Positions 12,400 through 20,673 of a DNA stretch of 33,103 nucleotides are shown in pieces. The DNA comes from [Mycobacterium] manitobense (lineage in GTDB: Bacteria; Actinomycetota; Actinomycetes; Mycobacteriales; Mycobacteriaceae), in assembly GCF_025821665.1 (NCBI RefSeq), contig NZ_JACKSJ010000192.1:1-33103 (forward strand), read 5' to 3'. Numbering within the stretch: position 1 is the stretch's first letter; every line of letters starts with the position of its first letter. The notes beneath the pieces are model-generated. The model was not told the origin of the DNA and searched no databases. It saw nothing but the letters and a program-made list of their open reading frames with translations. Both the position numbers and the translations under genes were made by a program.

Positions 12400-14616
12400 A
12401 TGCCATCAACGACGACGCGGCCGGGAATCTGCCGGATCTGCTCCGCGCACTGCGGGGTGCTCGCGACGGTCACCGACGGCCGGCTCACCAAGGTCACCGG
12501 CGATCCGGACAACCCGATGTTCAAGGGTTACAGCTGCGCCAAGGGCCGGGCGCTGCCCGAGATCCACAACAATCCCGCCCGACTGCTGCACAGCCAGAGG
12601 CGCACGCCCGACGGTGCATACGAGCCGGTCGAGTCCGGCGTCGCGATGGACGAGATCGCCGCCACGTTGCAGGCGCTGATCGAGGCGCACGGACCGCGCT
12701 CGGTGGCGCTGTACCTGGGGACGAACGGGCTGCCCTACCCCGCCTCGGCGCTCATGGGCAACGCGTTCATCCGGGCGATCGAATCACCGATGTTCTTCAC
12801 CGCCAACACCATCGACCAACCCGGCAAACAGATCGCGCTGGCCGCCCACGGCCACTGGCTCGGCGGCGACGTCGACTTCGGCGAGGCCGACACCTGGCTG
12901 CTGATCGGCACGAACCCGTTGGTGTCCAAAGCGATCGGCATCCCGGGCCAGAACCCGGCGCAGAACCTCAAGGCCGCCGTCGGCCGTGGCATGAAGCTCA
13001 TCGTCATCGACCCGCGCCGCTCGCAGACGGCCGCACGGGCGGCGATCCACATCCAGCCCCGCCCGGGCACCGACGCGGTGATCGTCGCGGGCATCATCAA
13101 CATCGTCATCGGTGAGAAGCTCTGCGACTGGGACTTTCTCGCCGAGAACGTCGACGGATTCGAGGCGCTGGCCGAGGCGGTGTCCGGGTTCACCCCGGCC
13201 TACGTCGCCGACCGCGCTGACATCCCGGAGCAGCAACTCCTCGACGCCGCGCGGATGTTCGCGACGTACGGCACGCGCGGCGGAATGGTCAACGCGGGCA
13301 CCGGCGCAAACTTCGCGATGCACGGCAGTGTGCTCGAGTACCTGTGCCTGTGTCTGACGACGATCTGCGGGCGCTGGCAGCGGGCCGGCGAGCGGGTGAC
13401 CCGGCCGAACACCCTGCTGCCCGCCTTCACCGCCAAGGCGCAGCCGCACCCGCCCTACGAGGGCTGGGGATACGGCGAGCGGCTGCGGGTGCGCGGGCTG
13501 ACCGACACCGTGGCGGGGATGCCGACGGCCGCGCTTGCCGACGAGATCCTGCTCGACGGCGAGGGTCAGGTCAAGGCGCTGATCTGCATCGGCGGCAATC
13601 CGATGGCGGCGTGGCCGGATCAGCGAAAGACCCTGCGGGCGTTGGAGAACCTCGACCTGCTCGTCACGCTGGACACGGAGATGTCGTTGACGTCGCGGCT
13701 GGCCGACTACGTCATCGCTCCGCGCATGCAGATGGAGACGCCGGCGATGACGATGGGCAGCGAGCTCATCAAGTACTACGCCAGCGGGACCGGCATCCCG
13801 GCGGCCTACGGGCAGTACGTGCCGAGGCTGATCGAACCGCCCGCCGGCTCGGATCTGATCGAGGAGTGGCAGTTCTTCCTCGGACTGGCCCAGCGGATGG
13901 GGCTGGAGATGTGGTTCGTGAACTTCTTCGGGGGCGGCGGCGGCAGGTTCATGGAGTCGCCGCCGATCGTGCTGAACATGAACGGCGACACCCGGCTGAC
14001 CACCGAGGAGCTGTTCGAGCAGATGTGCGCGACGTCGCGTATCCCGTTCGACGAGGTACGCAGCCATCCGCACGGGAAGATCTTCGACGTCGATGCGGTG
14101 GTGGAGCCCCGGGACGCCGACTGCACCGCGAAGCTCGACGTCGGTAACGGCCGGCTGCTCGCCGAACTCGTCGCGATCCGGACCGACGAGTACGTTGCGG
14201 CGCAGCAGGACCCGGCCTTCCCGTTCCGGCTCATCCCCCGGCGGCACGGCAACTTCATGAACTCGTCGGGCACGAATCTCGCCGCCCTGCACCGCGGCAA
14301 GCCCTACAACCCGACCTACATGCATCCGGACGCGATGGCGGCGCTCGGACTGCAGACCGGGGCGCTGGTCACCGTGACGTCGCCGCACGACAGCATCCCG
14401 AGCGTCGTCGAGGCCGACGACTCGCTGCGCCCTGACGTCGTCGCGATGCATCACGCCTTCGGCGGATTGCCCGCCGAGGACGACGAGGTCCGCGACCGCG
14501 GAAGCAATGTCGGCCGCCTGGTGCCCACCGACGTGGAGTACGACCCGATCACCGGCCTGCCTCGCCAGGGCGACATCCCGGTCAGCGTGACGCCACGAAT
14601 CGAAGCCGCCGTCTGA
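12400..14616 (+). CDS. Molybdopterin-dependent oxidoreductase with an N-terminal 4Fe-4S cluster
   Basis: The protein has 738 residues. The N-terminal cluster motif C11-x2-C14-x3-C18-x27-C46 (the last in SCAKGR) is that of the bis-MGD (DMSO reductase/formate dehydrogenase) superfamily. The Mo-pterin domains follow, with LLIGTNPLVS and VIDPRRSQTAA in the second, ICIGGNPMAAWPD in the third and the C-terminal pterin-binding barrel from about 610 (RLIPRRHGNFMNSS). The segment where the Mo-ligating residue is expected reads ANTIDQPGKQIA (about 135-146), with no Cys or Sec, so the ligand would be Asp139 or another residue. The style recalls the Rv0197 group. No Fe-S or membrane subunit is adjacent, so it may be soluble and use a distant partner. 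The substrate is unknown. Confidence 0.85.
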   Translation: MPSTTTRPGICRICSAHCGVLATVTDGRLTKVTGDPDNPMFKGYSCAKGRALPEIHNNPARLLHSQRRTPDGAYEPVESGVAMDEIAATLQALIEAHGPRSVALYLGTNGLPYPASALMGNAFIRAIESPMFFTANTIDQPGKQIALAAHGHWLGGDVDFGEADTWLLIGTNPLVSKAIGIPGQNPAQNLKAAVGRGMKLIVIDPRRSQTAARAAIHIQPRPGTDAVIVAGIINIVIGEKLCDWDFLAENVDGFEALAEAVSGFTPAYVADRADIPEQQLLDAARMFATYGTRGGMVNAGTGANFAMHGSVLEYLCLCLTTICGRWQRAGERVTRPNTLLPAFTAKAQPHPPYEGWGYGERLRVRGLTDTVAGMPTAALADEILLDGEGQVKALICIGGNPMAAWPDQRKTLRALENLDLLVTLDTEMSLTSRLADYVIAPRMQMETPAMTMGSELIKYYASGTGIPAAYGQYVPRLIEPPAGSDLIEEWQFFLGLAQRMGLEMWFVNFFGGGGGRFMESPPIVLNMNGDTRLTTEELFEQMCATSRIPFDEVRSHPHGKIFDVDAVVEPRDADCTAKLDVGNGRLLAELVAIRTDEYVAAQQDPAFPFRLIPRRHGNFMNSSGTNLAALHRGKPYNPTYMHPDAMAALGLQTGALVTVTSPHDSIPSVVEADDSLRPDVVAMHHAFGGLPAEDDEVRDRGSNVGRLVPTDVEYDPITGLPRQGDIPVSVTPRIEAAV

Positions 14617-14624
14617 CGGTCCTG

Positions 14625-15858
14625 TCAGGCAACGCGTTTCATCGTCACCGGTTTCGCGCGTCTGCCGGGTGGTGGTGGCGCGGTGGAGTGATAGGTGGCG
14701 CCGGTGGGGGTGGTGAATATGGCGGTGTGGGTGCCGTCGCGCTGGTTGGTGCTGACCTGCCACCCGGGTGATTCCTTGTCGTAATTGCATCGCGCGCATT
14801 CGCCGAGGCCGTTGACCGCGCTGGTGGGTCCGCCTTTGTGGTGGGGGTGGGCGTGGTCGTGGTGGCGGATGGGAGCGTCGCAATAGGGGGTGCGGCAGGT
14901 CTGGTCGCGCAGATCGATGAAGGCGGCGAGGCCTTTGGGGAAGCAGCGGGACCGGGACTCCATCGCCACCAGCGCGCCGGTGCGGGGATGGGTGTAGAGC
15001 CGGCGGATGGTGGCCACCGAAGCGGCGTCGTGGACCATGCGGCGGGCGATCTCGGCCGGGATGGGGCCGTAGCCGTGCAGGTGAGCGGGTTCGGTGTCCC
15101 CGGCGAGCAGTGTCTCATCGGAGATCGCCATGTTCACCGCGATGGGGATCGGCTGTTCGGCCGGCCGGCCGGTGACGCGTTCGACGAGGGTGTCGGCCAT
15201 GACCTGGCCGCGGGAGCGGTCGTCGAAAGTGGTGTCGGCGGCCTTCTTCAGCGCCGCGTAAATCGCGACGCCTTGGGCGACGGGCAGCAGTGCGGTCACG
15301 TAGGTCGTGGTGTCGGGGGCGGGGCGGATGGTGACGGTGCGTTCGGTGACCGCCTTGGTGGCCCGGTCGACCACTGCGCGGGCATCCAACCGGTAGGCGA
15401 TCTTCTTGGCGTCGGCTTCGATCCGTGCGTCGCCGAGACCATCGAGGGCGCGGACATCCCCGCACATCTCGTAGTCGAGTGTGCGGCGGTCCTCGACGGA
15501 CAGGCAGGCTGATTCGCGGACGATGAGGGTGGCGCGCCACTCGGTGAGCGCCCCGCACTCCAATGCGGCCAAGGTGTGGGGCATCTCGTAGACCAGTGCC
15601 CGGGCGAATCCGAGGTGTCGCCCTCCCTGGTTGGGTGATGCCCGCCGCGCGAGGGCCACTTCCGGCCAGGCCCCGGCAACGCTTGGCGGCGGGCACTCCG
15701 GCGGCGGCTTCAGCGCAGCGTCGCAACCGGTCCAGTTCTGCGGCCACCCTCGCCTGTCCGGCCGCCGCGGCGGCTTTCGCCGTTTCGAGTTCGGTCAGGC
15801 GTGAAATCAACCGCGCTTCGTCGGCGTCGGGAGGCACGGTGGCCAGATCCTCGAACAT
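14625..15858 (-). pseudogene. DUF222/HNH endonuclease (13E12-repeat type), frameshifted
   Basis: The N-terminal part (from about 15858: MFEDLATVPPDADEARLISR ... GVPAAKRCRGLA) and the main part (from about 15660: EVALARRASPNQGGRHLGF onward) lie in different minus-strand frames. Together they make a standard DUF222-HNH protein of about 410 residues. The break is at 15659-15668, where one extra G (or a 2-nt loss) turns the expected GLA-EVALARR into GLAGSGPRAAG. The HNH motif is intact (CRTPYCDAPIRHHDHAHPHH, then CARCNYDKESPGW). In M. tuberculosis these REP13E12 proteins are repeated, often split by frameshifts, and REP13E12 elements serve as phiRv1 integration sites. The start is set at ATG 15858, because TATGAT lies 7 nt before it; ATG 15870 is an alternative. 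The break may be real decay, recoding or a sequencing error. Confidence 0.8.
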
Positions 15859-15865
15859 GCGTTCG

Positions 15866-15871
15866 ATCATA
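15866..15871 (-). promoter_or_regulatory. Putative -10 element of the DUF222/HNH gene
   Basis: On the minus strand TATGAT is followed by 7 nt and ATG 15858, the usual geometry of a leaderless start in this window. Confidence 0.4.
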
Positions 15872-15972
15872 CGGACACCGACCGACGATCCGACCGTTTG
15901 TCCACAGCGCATATCGGTGGCCTAACGATTGCGTCATCCTTCGATGTCAGCCCTCGCGCGGCGGGAGTCGAC

Positions 15973-16479
15973 GTGGTCTGGTGGACGGTGATGACCGCTA
16001 CCCGTTCCATGTTGCGCCGCCCGGCCCTGGCCGGAGCGGCGGTCCTCGCGCTGGTGTTCGCCGGCGCCGACCAGCTGGCGACGGCGGCGCCGTCCTCCGA
16101 CGCGCAGGGCTTCGTGGACTCCACCGCGCGGTGCTCCGCACCCGACACGGCCGTCGCCTTCGGCCGGACGGACAGCTCGCGGGTCGCGATCTGCGAGAGC
16201 CCGGACGGTGAACTCGAATACCGCGGCGTGCGGGTGCGCGACGGCGCCAAGCTGATCCTGTCCGCGACCCGGTCGGGCGACGACTTCGTCGCCGAGAGCG
16301 GCGACGCCGCCTACACCGTCTCGCCGTCGGCCTTGATGGTCAGCATCGAGGAGAAGATCGTCCGCGACGAGCCGATGGTGGAGTACCACGGACCGGACTC
16401 GGCCGAAGCCGAGTCCTCGCCCACCCCGTCGAAGCCGCTGCCCCCGCCACTGCCCGCCGAGGTCGGCGGCGGCAGCTAG
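15973..16479 (+). CDS. Secreted protein of unknown function
   Basis: The protein has 168 residues from GTG 15973, or 162 from ATG 15991. A signal peptide is clear: the basic stretch TATRSMLRRP, then the hydrophobic core ALAGAAVLALVFAGA, then a cleavage-like ATAAPSS. The mature part has two cysteines (in ARCSAPD and AICESPD) about 25 residues apart that could pair, and ends in a Pro/Ser/Glu-rich tail (SSPTPSKPLPPPLP). I do not recognise the fold; proteins of this kind are common in mycobacterial exported proteomes. GGGAG at 15963-15967 lies 5 nt before GTG 15973, which favours that start. It diverges from the HNH gene. No lipobox cysteine follows the signal, so it should be released or cell-wall associated. 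Confidence 0.7.
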   Translation: MVWWTVMTATRSMLRRPALAGAAVLALVFAGADQLATAAPSSDAQGFVDSTARCSAPDTAVAFGRTDSSRVAICESPDGELEYRGVRVRDGAKLILSATRSGDDFVAESGDAAYTVSPSALMVSIEEKIVRDEPMVEYHGPDSAEAESSPTPSKPLPPPLPAEVGGGS

Positions 16480-16553
16480 CCCCACGGCCGTCGCCGCGCC
16501 CTGACGCGCACGTCGATCTTGAATTAGGTGCTCACTGTCCGCCGCGCGCGACC

Positions 16554-16559
16554 TATAGT
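16554..16559 (+). promoter_or_regulatory. Putative -10 element of the ATP-grasp/DUF350 operon
   Basis: TATAGT is a strong -10 match 30 nt upstream of GTG 16590, leaving a short leader that carries a G-rich ribosome binding site (GGGGGTGAG, about 16578-16586). No clear -35 is visible at the usual spacing. Confidence 0.5.
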
Positions 16560-16589
16560 CGTCTGGGCAACTCGTGTGGGGGTGAGAGC

Positions 16590-17249
16590 GTGAACAGCGA
16601 ACCGCAGGATCAAGGGACTCCGGGACCGGATCCCGCCGGTCAGGGTGGCTCGGGCGCGGACCCGACGCCGCCCACCGTCGGCTCCGCGGCCGGTCAGCCG
16701 CCCGAGGTTCCGCCGCCGCCGCCCACCCGCGGTGTCATCCGGACGCAGGAGCCGGGCATGACGCGGCCCCGCCAGCCGACCGTCGCCGAGGCCCGCGCCC
16801 GCGACAAGGCGAAGAAGGCCCGCGAGGCGGCGGAGCGGTTCGCCGCCGAGCAGGCCGAGAAGCAGGCCGAGAAGGCCCGCAAACGCCGCAAGGCGCTGAT
16901 GGGCACCGCGGCGGTGGTCGGCGTGGTCGGCGTCGTCGCCCTCGGCTACACCCTGCTCAGCGACGACGACGAAGAGGTCGCCGCAAGCTGCGTGCGCGAC
17001 GGCAGCAACGAGGTGGTGCCCGACAGCTACTGCAGCTCCGGCAGCAGCTCCGGGTCGGGCGGCGTGTTCATCTACGCGGGCTCGCCCTACCGGTACTACT
17101 ACGGCGGCTCCAACCGCGGCGTCGGCACCATCGCCTCCGGCGGCACCCTCGAATTGCCCAAGGGCACCTCGGCGAAGACCAAGTCCGGCACCTCCATCAA
17201 GCGCGGCGGCTTCGGCTCCTCGTCCAGTTACGGCAGTTCGGGCAGCTGA
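16590..17249 (+). CDS. Membrane-anchored Gly/Ser/Tyr-rich protein, first gene of the ATP-grasp/DUF350 operon
   Basis: The protein has 219 residues. Residues 1-60 are Pro/Gly-rich and disordered-looking; about 62-100 form a charged Ala/Lys/Glu helix (VAEARARDKAKKAREAAERF ...), likely a coiled coil. A single membrane segment (about 102-122, ALMGTAAVVGVVGVVALGYT) follows. The outer part has two cysteines (ASCVRDG, DSYCSSG), a Tyr/Gly-rich run (PYRYYYGGSNRG) and a Ser/Gly tail. The topology is probably N-in, C-out. The Cys pair and YYGG style recall the E. coli DUF1190 protein YjfM, which also lies beside a glutathionylspermidine-synthase-like gene, but I would not call orthology. Its stop touches the next start (TGA-ATG), so the two proteins are made together. 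It could be the ligase's substrate. Confidence 0.75.
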   Translation: MNSEPQDQGTPGPDPAGQGGSGADPTPPTVGSAAGQPPEVPPPPPTRGVIRTQEPGMTRPRQPTVAEARARDKAKKAREAAERFAAEQAEKQAEKARKRRKALMGTAAVVGVVGVVALGYTLLSDDDEEVAASCVRDGSNEVVPDSYCSSGSSSGSGGVFIYAGSPYRYYYGGSNRGVGTIASGGTLELPKGTSAKTKSGTSIKRGGFGSSSSYGSSGS

Positions 17250-18413
17250 ATGCGACGTGAACGACGCGCTCCCCGGCCGGACTGGGAGCAGATCGTCGCC
17301 GCCCAGGGAATGTGCTTCGGCACCCCTGCCCGCCTCGCCGACGGCAGCGCGCGTCCGTACTGGGACGAATCGGTGCACTACGTCTTCGACATGGACGAGG
17401 TGCTGTCGATCGAGGCGAGCGTCGAGGTGTTGCACTCGATGTGCCTCAACGCCGTCGAGCACGTGGTGCTCACCGAGCGATTCGCCGACTTCGGTCTGCC
17501 CGACTGGAGCTGGGAGCCCATCGCGGCGTCGTGGCGGCGCAGCGATCCGCACCTCTACGGCCGCTTCGATCTGCGCTACGACGGCAGGCGCCCGCCCGTG
17601 CTGCTGGAGTACAACGCCGACACCCCCACCAGCCTGCTCGAAGCCGCAATCCTGCAGTGGCACTGGAAGACCGACGTCTACCCCGAAGACGACCAGTGGA
17701 ACTCGCTGCACGAGAAGCTGGTCGAACGGTGGGGTGAGATCCGGCCTCAATTGAGCGGCGCCGAAACGCATTTCACGTGGTCGTCGGCCGACGAGAGCGG
17801 TGAGGACAACGTCACCCTGGCCTACATCCAGGAGTGCGCGGCCGAAGCGGGCCTGCACACCGTCGCGCTGGCCATCGAGCAGATCGGCTTCGACGAGGAG
17901 CTCAACCGTTTCGTCGACCTCGAGGAAGCGCCCATCTCGTCGCTGTTCAAGCTCTACCCGTGGGAGTGGGTGCTCGACGACGACTTCGGTCGCCGCGTCG
18001 TCGAACTGCTGCCCGAGACGATGTGGGTCGAGCCGCTGTGGAAGACGCTGCTGAGCAACAAGGCGATCCTGGCGGTGCTGTGGGAGATGAACCCCGGGCA
18101 TCCGAACCTGCTGCCCGCCTACCTCGACAACCCGCACGAACTCACCGAGTACGTCCGCAAGCCCAAACTCGGCCGTGAGGGCGCCAACATCACCATCGTC
18201 GGGCCCGGCTTCGAGACCCAGACCGGCGGGGTCTACGGCGAGGAGGGCTTCGTGTACCAGCTGCTCGACCCGCTGCCCGAGTTCGACGGCATGCGTCCCT
18301 GCCTGGGGACGTGGATCGTGGGCGACGAATCGGCCGGGCTGGGCATCCGTGAGACCGCAGGCCTGATCACCGACGACGGCGCAGCCTTTGTGCCACACCG
18401 CATTCCACTATGA
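17250..18413 (+). CDS. Glutathionylspermidine-synthase-family ATP-grasp ligase
   Basis: The protein has 387 residues and matches the C-terminal synthetase domain of glutathionylspermidine synthase: a substrate-side motif LLEYNADTPTSLLEA (E120, N122), SLFKLYPWEWV, LLSNKAILAVLWE, the ATP-binding lysines in RKPKLGREGANI (K304, K306) and a closing GTWIVGD ... GLGIRETAGLITDD. The amidase half of the bifunctional E. coli enzyme is absent. These enzymes join an amine to a carboxylate using ATP. Mycobacteria lack glutathione (they use mycothiol), so glutathionylspermidine is not a likely product. Stand-alone members such as E. coli YjfC have been proposed to ligate peptides or amines to proteins. The first ATG abuts the upstream stop, and the last codon overlaps the next frame, which indicates an operon. 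Confidence 0.88.
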   Translation: MRRERRAPRPDWEQIVAAQGMCFGTPARLADGSARPYWDESVHYVFDMDEVLSIEASVEVLHSMCLNAVEHVVLTERFADFGLPDWSWEPIAASWRRSDPHLYGRFDLRYDGRRPPVLLEYNADTPTSLLEAAILQWHWKTDVYPEDDQWNSLHEKLVERWGEIRPQLSGAETHFTWSSADESGEDNVTLAYIQECAAEAGLHTVALAIEQIGFDEELNRFVDLEEAPISSLFKLYPWEWVLDDDFGRRVVELLPETMWVEPLWKTLLSNKAILAVLWEMNPGHPNLLPAYLDNPHELTEYVRKPKLGREGANITIVGPGFETQTGGVYGEEGFVYQLLDPLPEFDGMRPCLGTWIVGDESAGLGIRETAGLITDDGAAFVPHRIPL

Positions 18414-18416
18414 CCC

Positions 18417-18422
18417 GAGGAG
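18417..18422 (+). promoter_or_regulatory. Ribosome binding site deciding the DUF350 start
   Basis: GAGGAG at 18417-18422 lies 5 nt before ATG 18428. It favours this start over ATG 18410, which overlaps the preceding stop but has no such site. Confidence 0.6.
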
Positions 18423-18427
18423 AAACC

Positions 18428-18880
18428 ATGTTGCTGGCCGCCGAGCTCGAGCCCGGATACTGGTCGATCGTCGGCCACGGCGTCGCGGCGATCGCGCTCT
18501 ACACGATCGTCGGCATCGCCCTGATGGTGCTGGGCTTCTTCATCATCGACTGGACCACCCCCGGTCCGCTGCGCACGCTGGTGCAGGCCGGCAGGCCCAA
18601 CGCCGCGGTGATCGCCGGCTCGGGCGCGCTGTCCATGGCGCTGATCGTGGTGCTGGCCATCTTCAGCTCTTCCGGCGACCTCATCGAGGGGCTGCTGCGG
18701 ACATTGGTCTTCGGCCTGGTCGGGCTTGCCGCGCAGGCGATTTCGGTGCGGCTGATCCATCTGGGCACCGGGATCGACATCGGCGACGTGCTGGCGGCCG
18801 AGGTGTACGTGCCGCAGGTGTGGGTGGTCGCGGCGTCCTACTTCGCGTTCGGCATCATCATCGCTGCGGCGATTCTGTAG
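18428..18880 (+). CDS. DUF350 membrane protein (YjfL-like)
   Basis: The protein has 150 residues with four membrane segments (about 15-42, 60-82, 90-112 and 128-150). The pattern of two repeated halves with small residues and acidic or polar marks (FFIIDWTTPG, then HLGTGIDIGDVLAAE) is that of DUF350/UPF0719, the E. coli YjfL family. DUF350 genes cluster with glutathionylspermidine-synthase-like ligases and, in other bacteria, with PspA-like or band-7 proteins, which points to a membrane-stress or envelope role; this is known gene context, not proven function. A frame-compatible ATG at 18410 exists, but the good ribosome binding site favours 18428. The 3' end overlaps the convergent YihY gene by 23 bp. 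Confidence 0.85.
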   Translation: MLLAAELEPGYWSIVGHGVAAIALYTIVGIALMVLGFFIIDWTTPGPLRTLVQAGRPNAAVIAGSGALSMALIVVLAIFSSSGDLIEGLLRTLVFGLVGLAAQAISVRLIHLGTGIDIGDVLAAEVYVPQVWVVAASYFAFGIIIAAAIL

Positions 18881-19886
18881 CCGGCTCACCTTCCGACGGG
18901 TTCGGATCCGGCGGCTTCTCCGCCGCCGGTTCCGATCTCGGGTCGAAGTGCACGCTGACCCGTTGAAAACCCTTCACCCGTTCAGCTTTCGCCTTACGGG
19001 TGTAGGTGCGCCGGTCCGCCGAGGTCAGGTCGACGGCGTCGGTGAACGGGGTGAGCAGCGCCCGTGGGTACAGCCGGTCGACAAGCACCACGTTGATCTG
19101 CGCGCACATCACCAGGCTGACCGAGAGCAGGTAGAGGAACGCCAACAGCCCCAACACCAGGGCGAACACACTGTTGGTGGCGCTGGACCTCGCCACCACG
19201 CTCCCGACATAGCCGGTGCCGAACGACTGCAGCAGCTGCCACAGCACCGCGGCGGTCAGCGCGCCGGGCAGCACCTGGCGGTAGGTCACGTGCCGGGCCG
19301 TGGTGACCCGGAACGCCACCAGACAGATGAACGCGTTGATCACGACGGCCGTCACGATCAGGCCGGCCCTGCCCCACCAGCCCAGGGTCTCGGTGGCCCG
19401 GCCCGCGGCGGACAACACGGTCGCGGTGATGGCCGCCGTCCCGAGTACGAGCAACAGCAGCAGGCTGCGCAGCCGCGAGCGAATCGGGTCGGGCCGGTTG
19501 TTGCGCGGCACCGCCCACACCGTGTCCATCGCGTTCTGCACGGCCTGCCCCACGCCGAGCCCGCCGTAGAGGGCGCCCGCGATGCCGATCACCACGGCCA
19601 CCGCGCCGCCGCTGAGTTCCTCGGGTGTCTGCAGCTGACTGCCGATCACCGGCAGCTGGCCGATCGCGGACTGCACCACCTGCTGCTGCAGATCGGGCTG
19701 TCCCACCAGCAGCACGCCCACTGCCGTGGTGAGCAACAGCAGCAGCGGGAACATCGACACGAACGCGTAGTAGGTGATCAGCGCGGCGAGGTAGCCACCC
19801 TGGTCGTCGATGTACTTGTAGATCACCGCGATCACGAAACCGACAGCGCGGTTGCGCTGCTGCAGTCTGTCGAGCCAGCCCACCAT
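18858..19886 (-). CDS. YihY/BrkB-family integral membrane protein
   Basis: The protein has 342 residues. It has about six membrane segments between residues 35 and 265 and the diagnostic N-terminal part (LAALITYYAFVSMFPLLLLL), followed by ALYGGLGVGQAVQNAMDTVW and VWAVPRNNRP, all typical of YihY. The C-terminal about 75 residues are polar: a basic stretch (TRKAKAERVKGFQRV), then an acidic Pro-rich tail (EKPPDPNPSEGEPATE), presumably cytoplasmic. GGGAG 7 nt before ATG 19886 supports the start. It lies downstream of the VTT-domain gene on the minus strand with a 45-bp gap and overlaps the DUF350 gene tail to tail. The function is unknown. It is much closer to the family norm than the protein at 302-1108. 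Confidence 0.87.
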   Translation of the reverse strand: MVGWLDRLQQRNRAVGFVIAVIYKYIDDQGGYLAALITYYAFVSMFPLLLLLTTAVGVLLVGQPDLQQQVVQSAIGQLPVIGSQLQTPEELSGGAVAVVIGIAGALYGGLGVGQAVQNAMDTVWAVPRNNRPDPIRSRLRSLLLLLVLGTAAITATVLSAAGRATETLGWWGRAGLIVTAVVINAFICLVAFRVTTARHVTYRQVLPGALTAAVLWQLLQSFGTGYVGSVVARSSATNSVFALVLGLLAFLYLLSVSLVMCAQINVVLVDRLYPRALLTPFTDAVDLTSADRRTYTRKAKAERVKGFQRVSVHFDPRSEPAAEKPPDPNPSEGEPATESPQR

Positions 19887-19931
19887 GTACGGACTCCCTG
19901 ACGTGCGGATGGCCGGTTGCTGCGGTCGGAA

Positions 19932-20645
19932 CTACCCGTTATCGCGGCTGTCCAAGCGCCCGGCCCGCCAGTGCCGGAACCCCCGGTGCGCGGCGAACGC
20001 GCCGGCGACGGCCGTCACGCACCAGACGGCGATGGCCGCGTAGACCAGCGGCGAGGACAGGTCACCGATCGAGGCGCCGAGCGAGGTGTAGACGAACGCC
20101 CGCGGCACCGACCCGATCAGCGCACCCACGGCCATCTGCCACAGCGGCACCCCGAACGCGCCGAAGGCGTAGGAGGCCAGCGCGTCGGAGATGCCGGGGA
20201 CGAAGCGCTGGCCGACCACGGCCCACAGCCCGTGCCGTGCGATCTGCGCCTCGATGCGTTCGGCGCGAACCGGTCCGAGCAGTCCCATCGCGCTGTCGCG
20301 GCCCGCCCGCCGGCCGAGAAGGCTGGTGATGATCGCCGTGCCGACAGTCGCCCCCAGCGTGACGAACAGGCCGAGCACCGGGCCGAACAGCGCGCCGCTG
20401 CCCGCGGCGAGCAGCGTCCCCGGCACGAACACCGCGCCGAGCACCGCGGAGACCACCACGTAGGTCAACGGTGCGACCGGGCCGGTCGCGGCCACCGCCT
20501 GCCGCACCGCCTCGACGTCGACCACCCGTGTCACCGCGACGACGTAGAACAGCGTCAGCAGCAGCGCGGCGAAGATCGCCAGCCGCAGGATGTGCCTGCG
20601 CCGGTCCGGTGCGGCGGCGCCGTCGTCGGCAGCGGAGTCGGTCAT
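19932..20645 (-). CDS. TVP38/TMEM64 (VTT/DedA-type) membrane protein
   Basis: The protein has 237 residues. After a short polar N-terminus it has a first membrane segment (about 19-40), then the VTT domain (about 60-190) with its signatures: FVPGTLLAAGSGALFGPVLG, GRRAGRD, and QRFVPGISDALASYAFGAFG, followed by GALIGSVPRAFVYTSLGA. The family (TVP38, DedA, TMEM41/TMEM64) includes lipid scramblases and flippases; bacterial DedA proteins affect undecaprenyl-phosphate or phospholipid traffic and proton gradients. The exact lipid is not predictable here. The gene starts 28 bp after the CobW stop on the same strand and could be read from that transcript. A weak GGGTGAC precedes the ATG. Confidence 0.87.
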   Translation of the reverse strand: MTDSAADDGAAAPDRRRHILRLAIFAALLLTLFYVVAVTRVVDVEAVRQAVAATGPVAPLTYVVVSAVLGAVFVPGTLLAAGSGALFGPVLGLFVTLGATVGTAIITSLLGRRAGRDSAMGLLGPVRAERIEAQIARHGLWAVVGQRFVPGISDALASYAFGAFGVPLWQMAVGALIGSVPRAFVYTSLGASIGDLSSPLVYAAIAVWCVTAVAGAFAAHRGFRHWRAGRLDSRDNG

Positions 20646-20673
20646 GTCACCCGCGATCCTGCCGCACCGGCGT

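Noticed and set aside
12784..14883. A 699-residue open frame on the minus strand
   Set aside because: It is antisense to the molybdopterin oxidoreductase, with Arg/His/Pro-rich content and no recognisable domain.
17250..18413. True glutathionylspermidine synthase
   Set aside because: The amidase half is missing and mycobacteria do not make glutathione, so the family name is kept but the reaction is not.
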